This document shows positions 1 to 5,970 of a DNA stretch of 12,905 nt, in pieces (position 1 is the first letter of the stretch; every line of letters starts with the position of its first letter). The notes beneath the pieces are model-generated. The model ran no database searches. It had not been told where the DNA came from and saw nothing but the letters and a program-made list of their open reading frames with translations. Both the position numbers and the translations under genes were made by a program. This DNA comes from Candidatus Methanophaga sp. GoMg3.2. Lineage in GTDB: Archaea > Halobacteriota > Syntropharchaeia > Alkanophagales > Methanospirareceae. Where the stretch lies: the NCBI GenBank assembly GCA_013180565.1, contig QBUN01000421.1:1-12905 (forward strand), read 5' to 3'.

Positions 1-207
1 GGATTGCTCATCGACCATATCGTAGAACTCGCGTATCTGCTCTTGCGGGTCGCCTTCTTCGCCTGTCTGCTCGTATACGTAGACGTTTACTTCATCCTGA
101 ACTTCTTCCGGCTTGTCTGTACAGCCAGAAATTGATACGAGTATTAGAACCACTATGAAAGCTACGATATACCTCTTCTTTTTGTACGAAGTACTTTGCC
201 GATCCAT
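1..207 (-). CDS. Putative lipoprotein, N-terminal 69 residues (runs off the window)
   Basis: Read from an ATG at 207 towards base 1, this frame is open for 69 codons and leaves the window, so only the N-terminus is visible. It begins with a basic region (MDRQSTSYKKKRY), then a hydrophobic core of about 13 residues (IVAFIVVLILVSI), then SGC followed by an acidic, charged segment (TDKPEEVQDEVNVYVYE). That is the layout of a lipoprotein signal peptide with a lipobox ending in Cys29, so the mature protein is probably lipid-anchored outside the membrane. The rest is rich in Glu, Asp and Gln and I do not recognise a domain. The gene is not in the supplied list of long reading frames because it is partial. 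The signal peptide is seen directly; function is unknown. Confidence 0.72.
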   Translation of the reverse strand, partial: MDRQSTSYKKKRYIVAFIVVLILVSISGCTDKPEEVQDEVNVYVYEQTGEEGDPQEQIREFYDMVDEQS

Positions 208-308
208 TGTCTTATGTCCCACAACTTGGGTAGTCACATGCTCTGCACTTAAGTATGACGCCTGCGCGTACTTGTGACTCACGTCACAACATACTTTTGT
301 TACGAGAG

Positions 309-322
309 TATAAAAACTTTCC
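309..322 (-). promoter_or_regulatory. Candidate BRE/TATA promoter of the lipoprotein gene
   Basis: On the minus strand this reads GGAAAGTTTTTATA, a purine-rich BRE-like hexamer followed by a TATA-like box. Initiation about 25 bases downstream would fall near 285, leaving a leader of roughly 80 nt before the start codon at 207. The leader contains short complementary segments (AGTCAC at 231-236 with GTGACT near 274-279; AAGTA with TACTT inside) that could fold. Confidence 0.4.
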
Positions 323-417
323 GATTTTTTGTTTTACATAAACTATACTACATTCTTCCGTAATTATCTAACCACTCAGAAGAGTACACACAACGTTTCT
401 CTATCTCAGAAAAAAAA

Positions 418-430
418 ATAATTATATTTA
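418..430 (+). promoter_or_regulatory. Candidate TATA box of the interrupted toxin gene
   Basis: An AT-rich box (ATAATTATATTTA) lies about 30 bases before the ATG at 456. Initiation 25 bases downstream would put the transcript start almost at the start codon, consistent with a leaderless or near-leaderless archaeal mRNA. There is no clear Shine-Dalgarno sequence before 456. Confidence 0.35.
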
Positions 431-455
431 GACAAACTGTATACAGAGAATTGAT

Positions 456-844
456 ATGCAGTATGAAATTGTTATCCCAGATAAAATCCAGCGCATAATA
501 GACTTGTTGCGGAATAATTTGGAAAAGCTCGGAGAACGGATATCCGTAAAAAGGAGCATTATGCGCGGAGCAATGGACGCCTTAGAAGGCAGCATTTTAT
601 AGGATATTATAGCGCAACAAGTCTAATAGACAAGAAGTTGGACAAGCACTTAAAGGAGAGACTTTATAAGAAGCTTTTAAAACTTGAAATTGCACCGCAT
701 TCTTATGCCAAGCCATTACGACATTCACTAGCAGGACTATGGGAAATCTATTTTGAGAAAAGATGGAGAGTGCTTTTTGAGATACATGAAAGTGAAAATA
801 TAATTGTTATTGTCGGATTTAAGCATAAAGACGAAATGAGTTAA
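456..844 (+). pseudogene. RelE/ParE-superfamily toxin gene split by a ~125 bp insertion
   Basis: The 3' part (from about 626) encodes the body of a RelE/ParE-type mRNA-interferase-like toxin: a helical KERLYKKLLKL stretch, then PLRHSLAGLWEIYFEKRWR and a C-terminal IIVIVGFKHKDE strand, typical of short archaeal RelE proteins. It has no ATG or GTG; only a TTG at 638, inside the first helix, could start it. The missing N-terminus lies upstream in another frame: ATG 456 encodes MQYEIVIPDKIQRIID, a typical RelE first strand and helix, then runs into unrelated sequence and stops at 602. Removing 498-625 joins the halves in frame at a repeated ATA-GAC codon pair and gives an 86-residue protein of normal family length. 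I infer that an insertion at 499-625 inactivated the gene. A truncated product from TTG 638 would lack the first strand and probably be inactive. Confidence 0.75.
499..625. mobile_element. MITE-like insertion with perfect 13 bp terminal inverted repeats
   Basis: TAGACTTGTTGCG at 499-511 is the exact reverse complement of CGCAACAAGTCTA at 613-625. An 8 bp direct repeat TAATAGAC occurs at 496-503 and 624-631, overlapping the ends. Two readings are possible: a 120 bp element (504-623) with an 8 bp target duplication, or a 123 bp element (501-623) with a TA duplication. Both leave the RelE frame intact after excision. The interior holds a 12 bp perfect palindrome, ACGGATATCCGT (536-547), and no complete transposase gene, so it would be non-autonomous. 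The repeats are seen directly; mobility is inferred. Other genomic copies were not searched for. Confidence 0.6.
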
Positions 845-1044
845 TCGTTACTCTCTGTTTCTTTTATTACATCTCTGAGTTTTTTAAAATTCCCTGCTTT
901 GAAATCCTCTCTGCTCTCTTTTATCTGTTCCATCAATTCCTGGTCTGAAAGAACTTCAAGCGTTGATTTCATACTCTCATACTCATCCGAAGATATGGTT
1001 ATCCAGCGCGCTTTATGATCTCCAAATGCTTCTACTTCATTCAT
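841..1044 (-). CDS. RelB-like antitoxin of a toxin-antitoxin system
   Basis: This 67-residue acidic protein has the look of short RelB/Phd-type antitoxins: a WITISSDEYESMKSTLEVLSD core (N-terminal strand and DNA-binding/dimerisation helix) followed by an amphipathic Glu/Lys-rich tail (ELMEQIKESREDFKAGN) of the kind that wraps a RelE toxin. It would neutralise the toxin and repress its own promoter. Its stop codon shares the TTAA at 841-844 with the toxin gene on the other strand, so the two genes are tail-to-tail rather than in the usual single operon. A good TATA box lies about 40 bases upstream of the ATG, giving a short leader. Whether this is the true partner of the broken toxin or an orphan from another pair cannot be decided here. 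The family call rests on pattern similarity only. Confidence 0.68.
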   Translation of the reverse strand: MNEVEAFGDHKARWITISSDEYESMKSTLEVLSDQELMEQIKESREDFKAGNFKKLRDVIKETESND

Positions 1045-1079
1045 CTTCTCAATACTATTTCTAATAGATTACTCTGCAC

Positions 1080-1090
1080 TATATTTAAAT
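1080..1090 (-). promoter_or_regulatory. TATA box of the antitoxin gene
   Basis: The minus strand reads ATTTAAATATA here, a good archaeal box A. A transcript starting about 25 bases downstream (near 1058) would have a leader of about 14 nt before the ATG at 1044. Confidence 0.5.
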
Positions 1091-1170
1091 GTTTGCATGA
1101 TTGCAACTGCAGCATCAAATCCAATCTAATTTCAATCCGCGTATACTTCAAACACCGCTATTTTTGAACC

Positions 1171-1400
1171 TTATATAGATTAAATTTGAAAGAGAGGTAT
1201 ATATGCGTGAATACGATAAATAGATAACGGAAGGCACCCCGAATGCGAAAAGACGAACTCTTTGAAATACTTACCGACTGGAACTTATAAGGGCCGCGAA
1301 GTCGATTTTGTGGCCAAAAAGGGATTGGACGTCTGTCAATTGATACAGGTATGCAGCAATATAGAAAATCCGGAAACTAAGGTGCGGGAGACGAAATCAC
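1171..1400 (+). pseudogene. Remnant of an AAA/DUF4143-type ATPase gene: both ends kept, middle lost
   Basis: A TATA-like box (TTATATAG, 1171-1178) precedes ATG 1243, which encodes MRKDELFEILTDWNL and then stops at 1288-1290. This resembles the N-terminus of archaeal AAA-type ATP-binding proteins. In the next frame, from about 1286, comes YKGREVDFVAKKGLDVCQLI, IQVCSNIENPETKVRE and TKSL, which matches the C-terminal nuclease-like end (DUF4143/DUF234 type) of the same kind of protein. The intervening several hundred residues, including the P-loop, are absent, so one large deletion with a frameshift joins the two ends near 1285. The scar runs directly into the hisG stop at 1401. Family assignment is from recognised patterns and a database search would be needed to confirm it. 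It is not expected to make a functional product. Confidence 0.55.
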
Positions 1401-2282
1401 TTACTTCACTATCTTGGTTATATCTATCTCTATAATGTCCTCAGCGCCCATGCTCTTCAACTCAGGTATTAAGATATTCACATCACGCTTGCTCACTACC
1501 GTCTCCACCGCATAATATCGGGGCTCGGAATCATAAAGTTGCGATATAGTGGGTCGTTTCATTGCCGGTAGCGCGGACACCACAGCCGCCAAATTAGCCT
1601 CACCAACATTCATGCTGAGCAATACCTTACCTCTTGCTTCTATCACGCCCGAAAGCAAAGTTCTTATCTCATCTATCTCCTTCCTTTTTACTGCATCATT
1701 CCACGAGTCCTTATTCACTATCAACTTAGTAGAAGATACCAGTATCGAGCCTATTATCCGCCAGTTGTTCTTTCTTAGGGTCTCGCCAGTCTCCGTGAGC
1801 TCGACTATGCAGTCCATCATGTCTTTCGCTTCGGTCGCGCCGTAAGAGAAGAATATCTGGACTGGAATACCGAGTTTGTCAAAGAAAGATTTTGTGAGGT
1901 TGGGATATTCAGTGCTTATTTCACTCTGCGGCGGTATATCCTTTACCTCTTTTATATCCGCTCTGTCTGCTTGCACAGCCAGGACGATATTTACTATGCC
2001 CTCTTTCTCCGCGGCTTTGCTATAACTCAAGTCCGCTATTTCCACTACGTCCGCGCCCCGTTCCTCTATCCAATCTTTACCGGTTATGCCAACGTCAAAG
2101 TACCCTTTCTCCACGTATTCCGGTATCTCCTGCGGTCTCAATATCTTAACAATATCTATCCGCGGGTCTTCTATCTTCGGGCTGTATTCTCTACTTGTCA
2201 CCTTTATTTCCAGGTCGGCCTGCTTGAATAGCAACAGCGTTTGCGCTTCTAAACTGCCTTTTGGTATCGTTATGCTTATCAT
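1401..2282 (-). CDS. hisG: ATP phosphoribosyltransferase, long form (HisG)
   Basis: HisG catalyses the first step of histidine synthesis, condensing ATP and PRPP to phosphoribosyl-ATP. The 293-residue length is that of the long form. The N-terminal domain starts MISITIPKGSLEAQTLLLF and contains DIVKILRPQEIPEYVEKGYF and DVGITGKDWIEERG (residues about 43-76). The PRPP-binding segment is at about 148-172 (GATEAKDMMDCIVELTETGE). The C-terminal ~80 residues, ending VNILIPELKSMGAEDIIEID, form the ACT-like regulatory domain, so feedback inhibition by histidine is expected. The start at 2282 has a purine-rich GAGGGAAC just before it. It stands alone, divergent from priS, with no other his gene in the window. 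It appears intact. Confidence 0.95.
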   Translation of the reverse strand: MISITIPKGSLEAQTLLLFKQADLEIKVTSREYSPKIEDPRIDIVKILRPQEIPEYVEKGYFDVGITGKDWIEERGADVVEIADLSYSKAAEKEGIVNIVLAVQADRADIKEVKDIPPQSEISTEYPNLTKSFFDKLGIPVQIFFSYGATEAKDMMDCIVELTETGETLRKNNWRIIGSILVSSTKLIVNKDSWNDAVKRKEIDEIRTLLSGVIEARGKVLLSMNVGEANLAAVVSALPAMKRPTISQLYDSEPRYYAVETVVSKRDVNILIPELKSMGAEDIIEIDITKIVK

Positions 2283-2314
2283 GTTCCCTCTTTCTTTCCC
2301 TTTTTACTATACCT

Positions 2315-2327
2315 CTTTTATATATTT
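2315..2327 (-). promoter_or_regulatory. TATA box of hisG
   Basis: The minus strand reads AAATATATAAAAG, a strong archaeal box A, about 35-45 bases upstream of the hisG ATG. It implies a short leader that still contains the GAGGG ribosome-binding site. Confidence 0.5.
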
Positions 2328-2360
2328 GATAAAATATAGCGAACAAGAAAATAAATTATT

Positions 2361-2418
2361 GACACTGATTAACGCAGAAAAAATTAAATCCGTGTAAATC
2401 TGTCTAAATCTACGTCCT
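2361..2418. repeat. 10 bp tandem repeat within a probable dispersed-repeat fragment
   Basis: Three 10 bp units sit head to tail at 2385-2414: TAAATCCGTG, TAAATCTGTC, TAAATCTACG. They are preceded by GATTAACGCAGAAAAAATTA. A similar stretch (ATAAACGCAGATAAAAAAAT) lies at 9884-9903 just after argJ, suggesting a degenerate dispersed repeat. It occupies the hisG-priS intergenic region, upstream of the priS promoter. A possible priS box A (ACTTTATT) lies at 2437-2444. No gene is seen in 2283-2477. Confidence 0.4.
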
Positions 2419-2477
2419 AAATAGGTAGAAGCTATACTTTATTCAGATACAATAAAAAATCACGAGATTTCACGAAA

Positions 2478-3662
2478 ATGAATGAGCAGACAAAAAGATT
2501 CGTGACGGCCAAATTTGGTGAATATTATAGGCGGACAAAAGTAGAAATCCCAACGGATTTATGGATGCGGGAGTGGGGTTTTGTTCTCTTTGACTACTAT
2601 TACCCAGCGAAACTCGTGATGAGAAGGCACAAAGCTTTTACCGCCGGGGAGGAGTTAGTGCATTACCTCAGTGAAAATGCCCCGGCACATGCCTACTTCT
2701 CAACCGCAATATACAAATACCCTACGGCGAAGATGGCTGATAAAGGTTGGCTCGGCGCCGACCTAATTTTTGACCTCGATGCAGACCATGTCATAGGCGA
2801 AGCAGAGTTCCAGAGTTATTCTTATGAGGATATATTGAAGTCAGTGAAAGAAGAAACGTGGAAACTGATTGACTTCCTGCTCAACGATTTCGGATTCCCG
2901 GAAAATACGATAGAGCTGGTATTTTCAGGCTCGCGGGGCTACCACATACATATAGAAACAGAACAAGTAAGAGGGCTTGGAAGTAGAGAGCGAAGGGAGA
3001 TTGTTGATTATGTAATGGCAACCGGGCTGGACATAAATAGCTTTTTAGTGGCTGATTCAAAAGATAAAAGCGGCAAAAAGTCCGGAAGAGAGGACTTGAG
3101 GTTGATTCCCGAGGGCTGGGGAAAACGGGTTCTTAAAGGATTAATAGCGTTTCTGCACGAAATAGCGGCTATGGACGAAAAACAAGCTATCAAAGAGGTA
3201 AAGAGTGTTGGTGCAATGGAAAGGAAGAAAGCAAAAGAGATATTACGAATTGCAAATGATGAAACAGTGATGAGTAGGATAGAAAAAGGGCAAATACCTC
3301 GCTTCTCTGATTCCATCTGGCAAGGCCTATCAAAAAGTTCAGAGGCTAAATACTCTGCTTATGCCGATAAACCAGACGCGCCGGTCACAGCAGACATAAA
3401 ACGGCTTATCCGGCTGCCTACTTCGTTACATGGCAAATCGAGTTTGCAGGTAAAGCCATTAAGTATAGACACTTTTGATGATTTTGACCCCTTAGTGGAT
3501 GCAGTTGCATTTGGTGATTCGCCAGTTGAGATAAGAGTTGCTCGAAACTCTTCGATAACGATGAAAGGCGAAAGCTATGAGGTGGAAGAAGGCGAAGTTG
3601 TCTCGGTGCCGGAGCATGCTGCGCTTTATTTTATCTGTAGAGGTGTTGCGGAAATAAAGTGA
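2478..3662 (+). CDS. priS: DNA primase small (catalytic) subunit PriS
   Basis: PriS is the catalytic subunit of the archaeal/eukaryotic primase, making primers for replication with PriL. The 394-residue protein shows the family signatures: LGADLIFDLDADH (residues about 92-104) with catalytic Asp99 and Asp101, and SGSRGYHIH (150-158), the nucleotide-binding motif with its conserved His. A later conserved segment, IKRLIRLPTSLHGKSSLQVK, is near residues 307-326. No frame damage is visible. The start at 2478 follows ATTTCACGAAA, without a strong Shine-Dalgarno. It heads the replication-translation cluster and is followed after 107 bp by a GINS gene, with which it cooperates at the replisome. PriL is not in the window. 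Confidence 0.95.
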   Translation: MNEQTKRFVTAKFGEYYRRTKVEIPTDLWMREWGFVLFDYYYPAKLVMRRHKAFTAGEELVHYLSENAPAHAYFSTAIYKYPTAKMADKGWLGADLIFDLDADHVIGEAEFQSYSYEDILKSVKEETWKLIDFLLNDFGFPENTIELVFSGSRGYHIHIETEQVRGLGSRERREIVDYVMATGLDINSFLVADSKDKSGKKSGREDLRLIPEGWGKRVLKGLIAFLHEIAAMDEKQAIKEVKSVGAMERKKAKEILRIANDETVMSRIEKGQIPRFSDSIWQGLSKSSEAKYSAYADKPDAPVTADIKRLIRLPTSLHGKSSLQVKPLSIDTFDDFDPLVDAVAFGDSPVEIRVARNSSITMKGESYEVEEGEVVSVPEHAALYFICRGVAEIK

Positions 3663-3683
3663 ATATTTTACTTCGCAAAAATC

Positions 3684-3753
3684 TTTTACTAGAAACCTTT
3701 CTTTAGAAAAGAAAGCTTTACCAAAGAAACTAGTTCTTTAGTAGTAAAGTAAA
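3684..3753. promoter_or_regulatory. Inverted-repeat-rich spacer between priS and the GINS gene
   Basis: CTTTCTTT (3697-3704) and AAAGAAAG (3708-3715) form a perfect 8 bp stem with a 3-base loop. Around it are further complementary pieces: ACTAG at 3688-3692 and 3729-3733, and TTTTACTT at 3667-3674 with AAGTAAAA at 3746-3753. It could attenuate transcription or stabilise the priS message. There is no clear independent promoter for the downstream gene, so co-transcription is likely. Confidence 0.4.
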
Positions 3754-3769
3754 AAGAAAAATTGAGTGT

Positions 3770-4414
3770 ATGGACATAGAGAAGCTCTGGGAAATCCTGC
3801 ATAAGGAGAGAAATACGGCATCACTGCAAGAATTACCGGAAAACTTCTGTGATGCAGTGCGTGAATACATAAAGCAGTTGAAGAATGAGAAAGGGGAAGT
3901 GGATGAAAGGCGAGGGGAGCTTGTGGAAGACGAGATAAGGAATGTACGAATGAAGACGGAGGATATAATCCAAAGGCGTATAGGAAAGATAGTAAAGCTC
4001 GCCAGTTCGGGCATAAAAGCAGTCCCTAAGGGTATGTTAGCGGAAGAGGGAGCGCTATTTGCGGGCGTAAAAGGTCATGTAGAGGAAGGAAAAGCACGAC
4101 TATTCGCGTTGATATTGGGCGATAAAGAAAATAAAGAAAAAAGCGAAGGTGGAAGCGAAAAGGTGGATGATGTAATTGTGGGGTCGATGTTTAAAGAAGT
4201 TGAAGCAAGTTCTACAAAAGCAGGAAATGAAGAACTGCATATAGTTAGGGTCTTAGAAGACATACCTACTTTTATGGGTACTGATGGAAGGATTTATAAA
4301 ATAAAAAAAGAAGATGTTATTATGCTGCCAAAGACCAACGCCGAGATATTGAGTAAGCGAGGGGTTGCAGTGCGATTCAGTGGTGAAGCAAAGAAAATGG
4401 GAGTAGGAAAATGA
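3770..4414 (+). CDS. GINS complex subunit, Gins51/Gins15 type
   Basis: Archaeal GINS binds MCM and the GAN/RecJ-like protein to form the CMG-type replicative helicase. This 214-residue protein fits the A-then-B domain order of Gins51 (Sld5/Psf1-like). The helical A domain spans residues 1 to about 105, with a basic/acidic alternation ([20 protein letters not shown]). A charged, low-complexity linker ([13 protein letters not shown]) covers about 125-145. A small C-terminal B domain at about 160-205 contains [20 protein letters not shown] and [25 protein letters not shown] strands. It follows priS, the usual archaeal neighbour, and its TGA overlaps the ATG of rpl42e (ATGA at 4411-4414), indicating translational coupling. 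Identification rests on the B-domain pattern and gene order, both strong. Confidence 0.88.
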   Translation: MDIEKLWEILHKERNTASLQELPENFCDAVREYIKQLKNEKGEVDERRGELVEDEIRNVRMKTEDIIQRRIGKIVKLASSGIKAVPKGMLAEEGALFAGVKGHVEEGKARLFALILGDKENKEKSEGGSEKVDDVIVGSMFKEVEASSTKAGNEELHIVRVLEDIPTFMGTDGRIYKIKKEDVIMLPKTNAEILSKRGVAVRFSGEAKKMGVGK

Positions 4415-4690
4415 AGATGCCAAAACGCATGCGGATTTATTGTCCCTTTTGTGGGAAGCATACGATGCACGAAGTGGAAAAGGTGAAAAAAAGGGAGAGC
4501 TTCTTCCTTGAAGTGGATAGTAAGGCAGAAGAAACGTAGGTCGGGCATAGGTAACAGTGGTAAATTCTCAAAGGTCCCGGGCGGAGATAAGCCAACGAAG
4601 AAGGTTTTTCTCCGATATAAGTGCATGACCTGCAAGAAATCACATCAAAGGAAAGGCTTTAGGGTAGCCAAGCTTGATTTCGTGGAATGA
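4411..4690 (+). CDS. rpl42e: Large ribosomal subunit protein eL42 (L44e), with a one-base frameshift
   Basis: The N-terminal frame from ATG 4411 reads [20 protein letters not shown] and EVEKVKK. The C-terminal frame then continues [17 protein letters not shown], the PGGDKPTKK segment and [15 protein letters not shown]. Joined, they give a normal 92-residue eL42 with both zinc-binding pairs (Cys11/Cys14 and Cys71/Cys74). The break lies in a run of seven A (4486-4492): with six A the frame is continuous. As read, the first frame runs off into unrelated residues and stops at TAG 4537-4539. eL42 contacts the tRNA CCA end in the E site and is expected to be essential. A homopolymer sequencing error is therefore the simplest explanation; ribosomal or transcriptional slippage is possible. 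The start overlaps the GINS stop. Confidence 0.9.
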
Positions 4691-4740
4691 ACATAAATGT
4701 TTTATCAAAGAGAAAGGTCGGTTTTTACTAAAAGGAGGAT

Positions 4741-4932
4741 ATGGCTATGAGGAGAGTGGGAAAAACACAAAGCAAATTTTTGAAGGTGAAATGCACAGAT
4801 TGTGAGAATGAGCAGGTTGTATTTGATCATGCAGCTACGACGGTACAATGTAATGTCTGTGGAAGAACCTTAGTTGAGCCAAGGGGCGGTAAAGCGGAGA
4901 TAAAAAGCAAAGTGATAGAGGTCCTTGATTAG
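4741..4932 (+). CDS. rps27e: Small ribosomal subunit protein eS27
   Basis: This 63-residue zinc-ribbon protein of the 30S subunit has Cys18-x2-Cys21 (KCTDC) and Cys37-x2-Cys40 (QCNVCGRTL), followed by the conserved [15 protein letters not shown]. It is full length. The ribosome-binding site AAAGGAGGAT (4731-4740) is strong but abuts ATG 4741, leaving only 2 bases after GGAGG. The second ATG, at 4747, has a spacing of 8 and may be the true start, giving 61 residues. It is 50 bp downstream of rpl42e, and its TAG stop touches the ATG of aIF2-alpha with no gap. The order eL42-eS27-aIF2-alpha-Nop10 is a well-known archaeal arrangement. Confidence 0.95.
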   Translation: MAMRRVGKTQSKFLKVKCTDCENEQVVFDHAATTVQCNVCGRTLVEPRGGKAEIKSKVIEVLD

Positions 4933-5742
4933 ATGGGGCGCGAGGAATGGCCAGAGAAGGGCGAATTAGTAATTTGCGCGGTAAAAGAGCTTAAGAGTTT
5001 TGGTGCCTTTGTCTCAGTTGTGGAATATGGGGGAAAAGAAGGACTCATACATATATCTGAGGTTGCCTCCGGTTGGGTGAAACATCTGAGGGATTACGTA
5101 CGAGAAGAGCAAAAAGTGGTCTGCAAAGTGCTATTTGTGGATGCTCGGAGGGGGCATATAGATTTATCACTAAAGGCGGTAAATGAAGGGCAAAAAAGGG
5201 AGAAGGTAAAAGAGTGGAAGAACGAGAAAAAAGCGAAGAAGTGGCTTTCTCTTGCACTCACAAATCCCCCGCTCGAAATCAGCAGCGAAGAGCTCGCTGA
5301 GATAGAGCAGAAATTATCCGATGCTTATGGTAGTCTGTACGATGCTTTTGAGGATGTTGTAAAAGTCGGCAAGGGCGCACTGATTTCTCTTGGGATAGAA
5401 GAGGAACACGCGGATGCAATAGACCATGTGGCGGTCACTAATGTTAAACTGCCTTCCGTGCAGATAGTCGGATATGTGGAGCTGACGTGTCCCCTGTATG
5501 ATGGTGTAGAAATAATAAAACAAGCGTTGATTAATGTGGAGGATGAAGCGAAGGCGAAGATGGAAGGTGTGGAAAGCACAAATGTAGAATGCTTCTACAT
5601 AGGTGCACCAAGATATAAGATAAGAGTCATCGCATCCAATTATAAGGAGGCGGAAAGCGTCTTAAGTGATGCCGCGGATACAGCTATTGAGGCATTAAAG
5701 AAAAACGGAGGACAAGGTGCGTTTTACCGGAATCTGCCTTAA
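4933..5742 (+). CDS. Translation initiation factor aIF2 subunit alpha
   Basis: This is the alpha subunit of the heterotrimeric aIF2, which delivers initiator Met-tRNA to the small subunit. The 269 residues fit the family. An N-terminal S1/OB domain lies at about 10-83 (GELVICAVKELKSFGAFVSV, GLIHISEVASGWVKHLRDYV, GHIDLSLKAV). A helical middle domain covers about 88-170, with a charged KVKEWKNEKKAKKW opening. A C-terminal alpha-beta domain covers about 180-262 (CPLYDGVEIIKQAL, YKIRVIASNYKEAE, DAADTAIEALKKNGG) and binds the gamma subunit. Translation starts directly after the eS27 stop, so coupling is likely. No damage is seen. Nop10 follows after 57 bp. Confidence 0.96.
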   Translation: MGREEWPEKGELVICAVKELKSFGAFVSVVEYGGKEGLIHISEVASGWVKHLRDYVREEQKVVCKVLFVDARRGHIDLSLKAVNEGQKREKVKEWKNEKKAKKWLSLALTNPPLEISSEELAEIEQKLSDAYGSLYDAFEDVVKVGKGALISLGIEEEHADAIDHVAVTNVKLPSVQIVGYVELTCPLYDGVEIIKQALINVEDEAKAKMEGVESTNVECFYIGAPRYKIRVIASNYKEAESVLSDAADTAIEALKKNGGQGAFYRNLP

Positions 5743-5745
5743 GGC

Positions 5746-5781
5746 GAGAAGAGATTTACCATTGATGAACTCTTCTTTTTT
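5746..5781 (+). terminator. Weak hairpin plus T-run between aIF2-alpha and nop10
   Basis: AGAAGAG (5747-5753) can pair with CTCTTCT (5770-5776) around a 16-base loop, followed by TTTTT. Archaeal RNA polymerase can terminate at T-runs, so this could partly attenuate expression of nop10. The long loop makes it weak, and the downstream genes have no obvious promoter of their own. Confidence 0.3.
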
Positions 5782-5799
5782 AAAAAAAAGGGAAGTTTT

Positions 5800-5970
5800 A
5801 TGAAGTCGAAGTTGAGGAAATGTGGGGTATGTGGGGAATATACGTTGAATGAGGTATGTGCGAGGTGTGGGCGAAGGACAATGAATCCAATGCCTCCAAG
5901 ATTCTCTCCTAAAGACCCTTATGGGAAATATAGAAGGATGATGAAATATGGAAGAGATAGAAGTACATGA
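5800..5970 (+). CDS. nop10: H/ACA ribonucleoprotein subunit Nop10
   Basis: Nop10 is a small core protein of H/ACA RNPs that guide pseudouridylation of rRNA, together with Cbf5, Gar1 and L7Ae. ATG 5800 opens a 56-residue frame. The zinc-ribbon half has Cys8-x2-Cys11 (KCGVCGEYTL) and Cys20-x2-Cys23 (VCARCGRRT). It is followed by the highly conserved PPRFSPKDPYGKYRR (residues 32-46), the Cbf5-binding segment and the clearest signature of the family. It is too short for usual ORF cut-offs. Its last 23 bases overlap the start of the PAC2-family gene in a different frame, so the last five or so residues (GRDRST) are probably dispensable. It has the usual neighbour order after aIF2-alpha. Confidence 0.95.
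   Translation: MKSKLRKCGVCGEYTLNEVCARCGRRTMNPMPPRFSPKDPYGKYRRMMKYGRDRST

Noticed and set aside
456..602. A 48-residue ORF that could be an antitoxin upstream of RelE.
   Set aside because: Its first 15 residues read as the N-terminus of RelE and the rest lies inside the inverted-repeat segment; excision gives one RelE frame, so a separate antitoxin is less likely.
1203..1223. Mini-ORF MREYDK after a TATA box.
   Set aside because: Only six codons; it belongs to the leader of the degraded ATPase gene and shows no independent sign of function.
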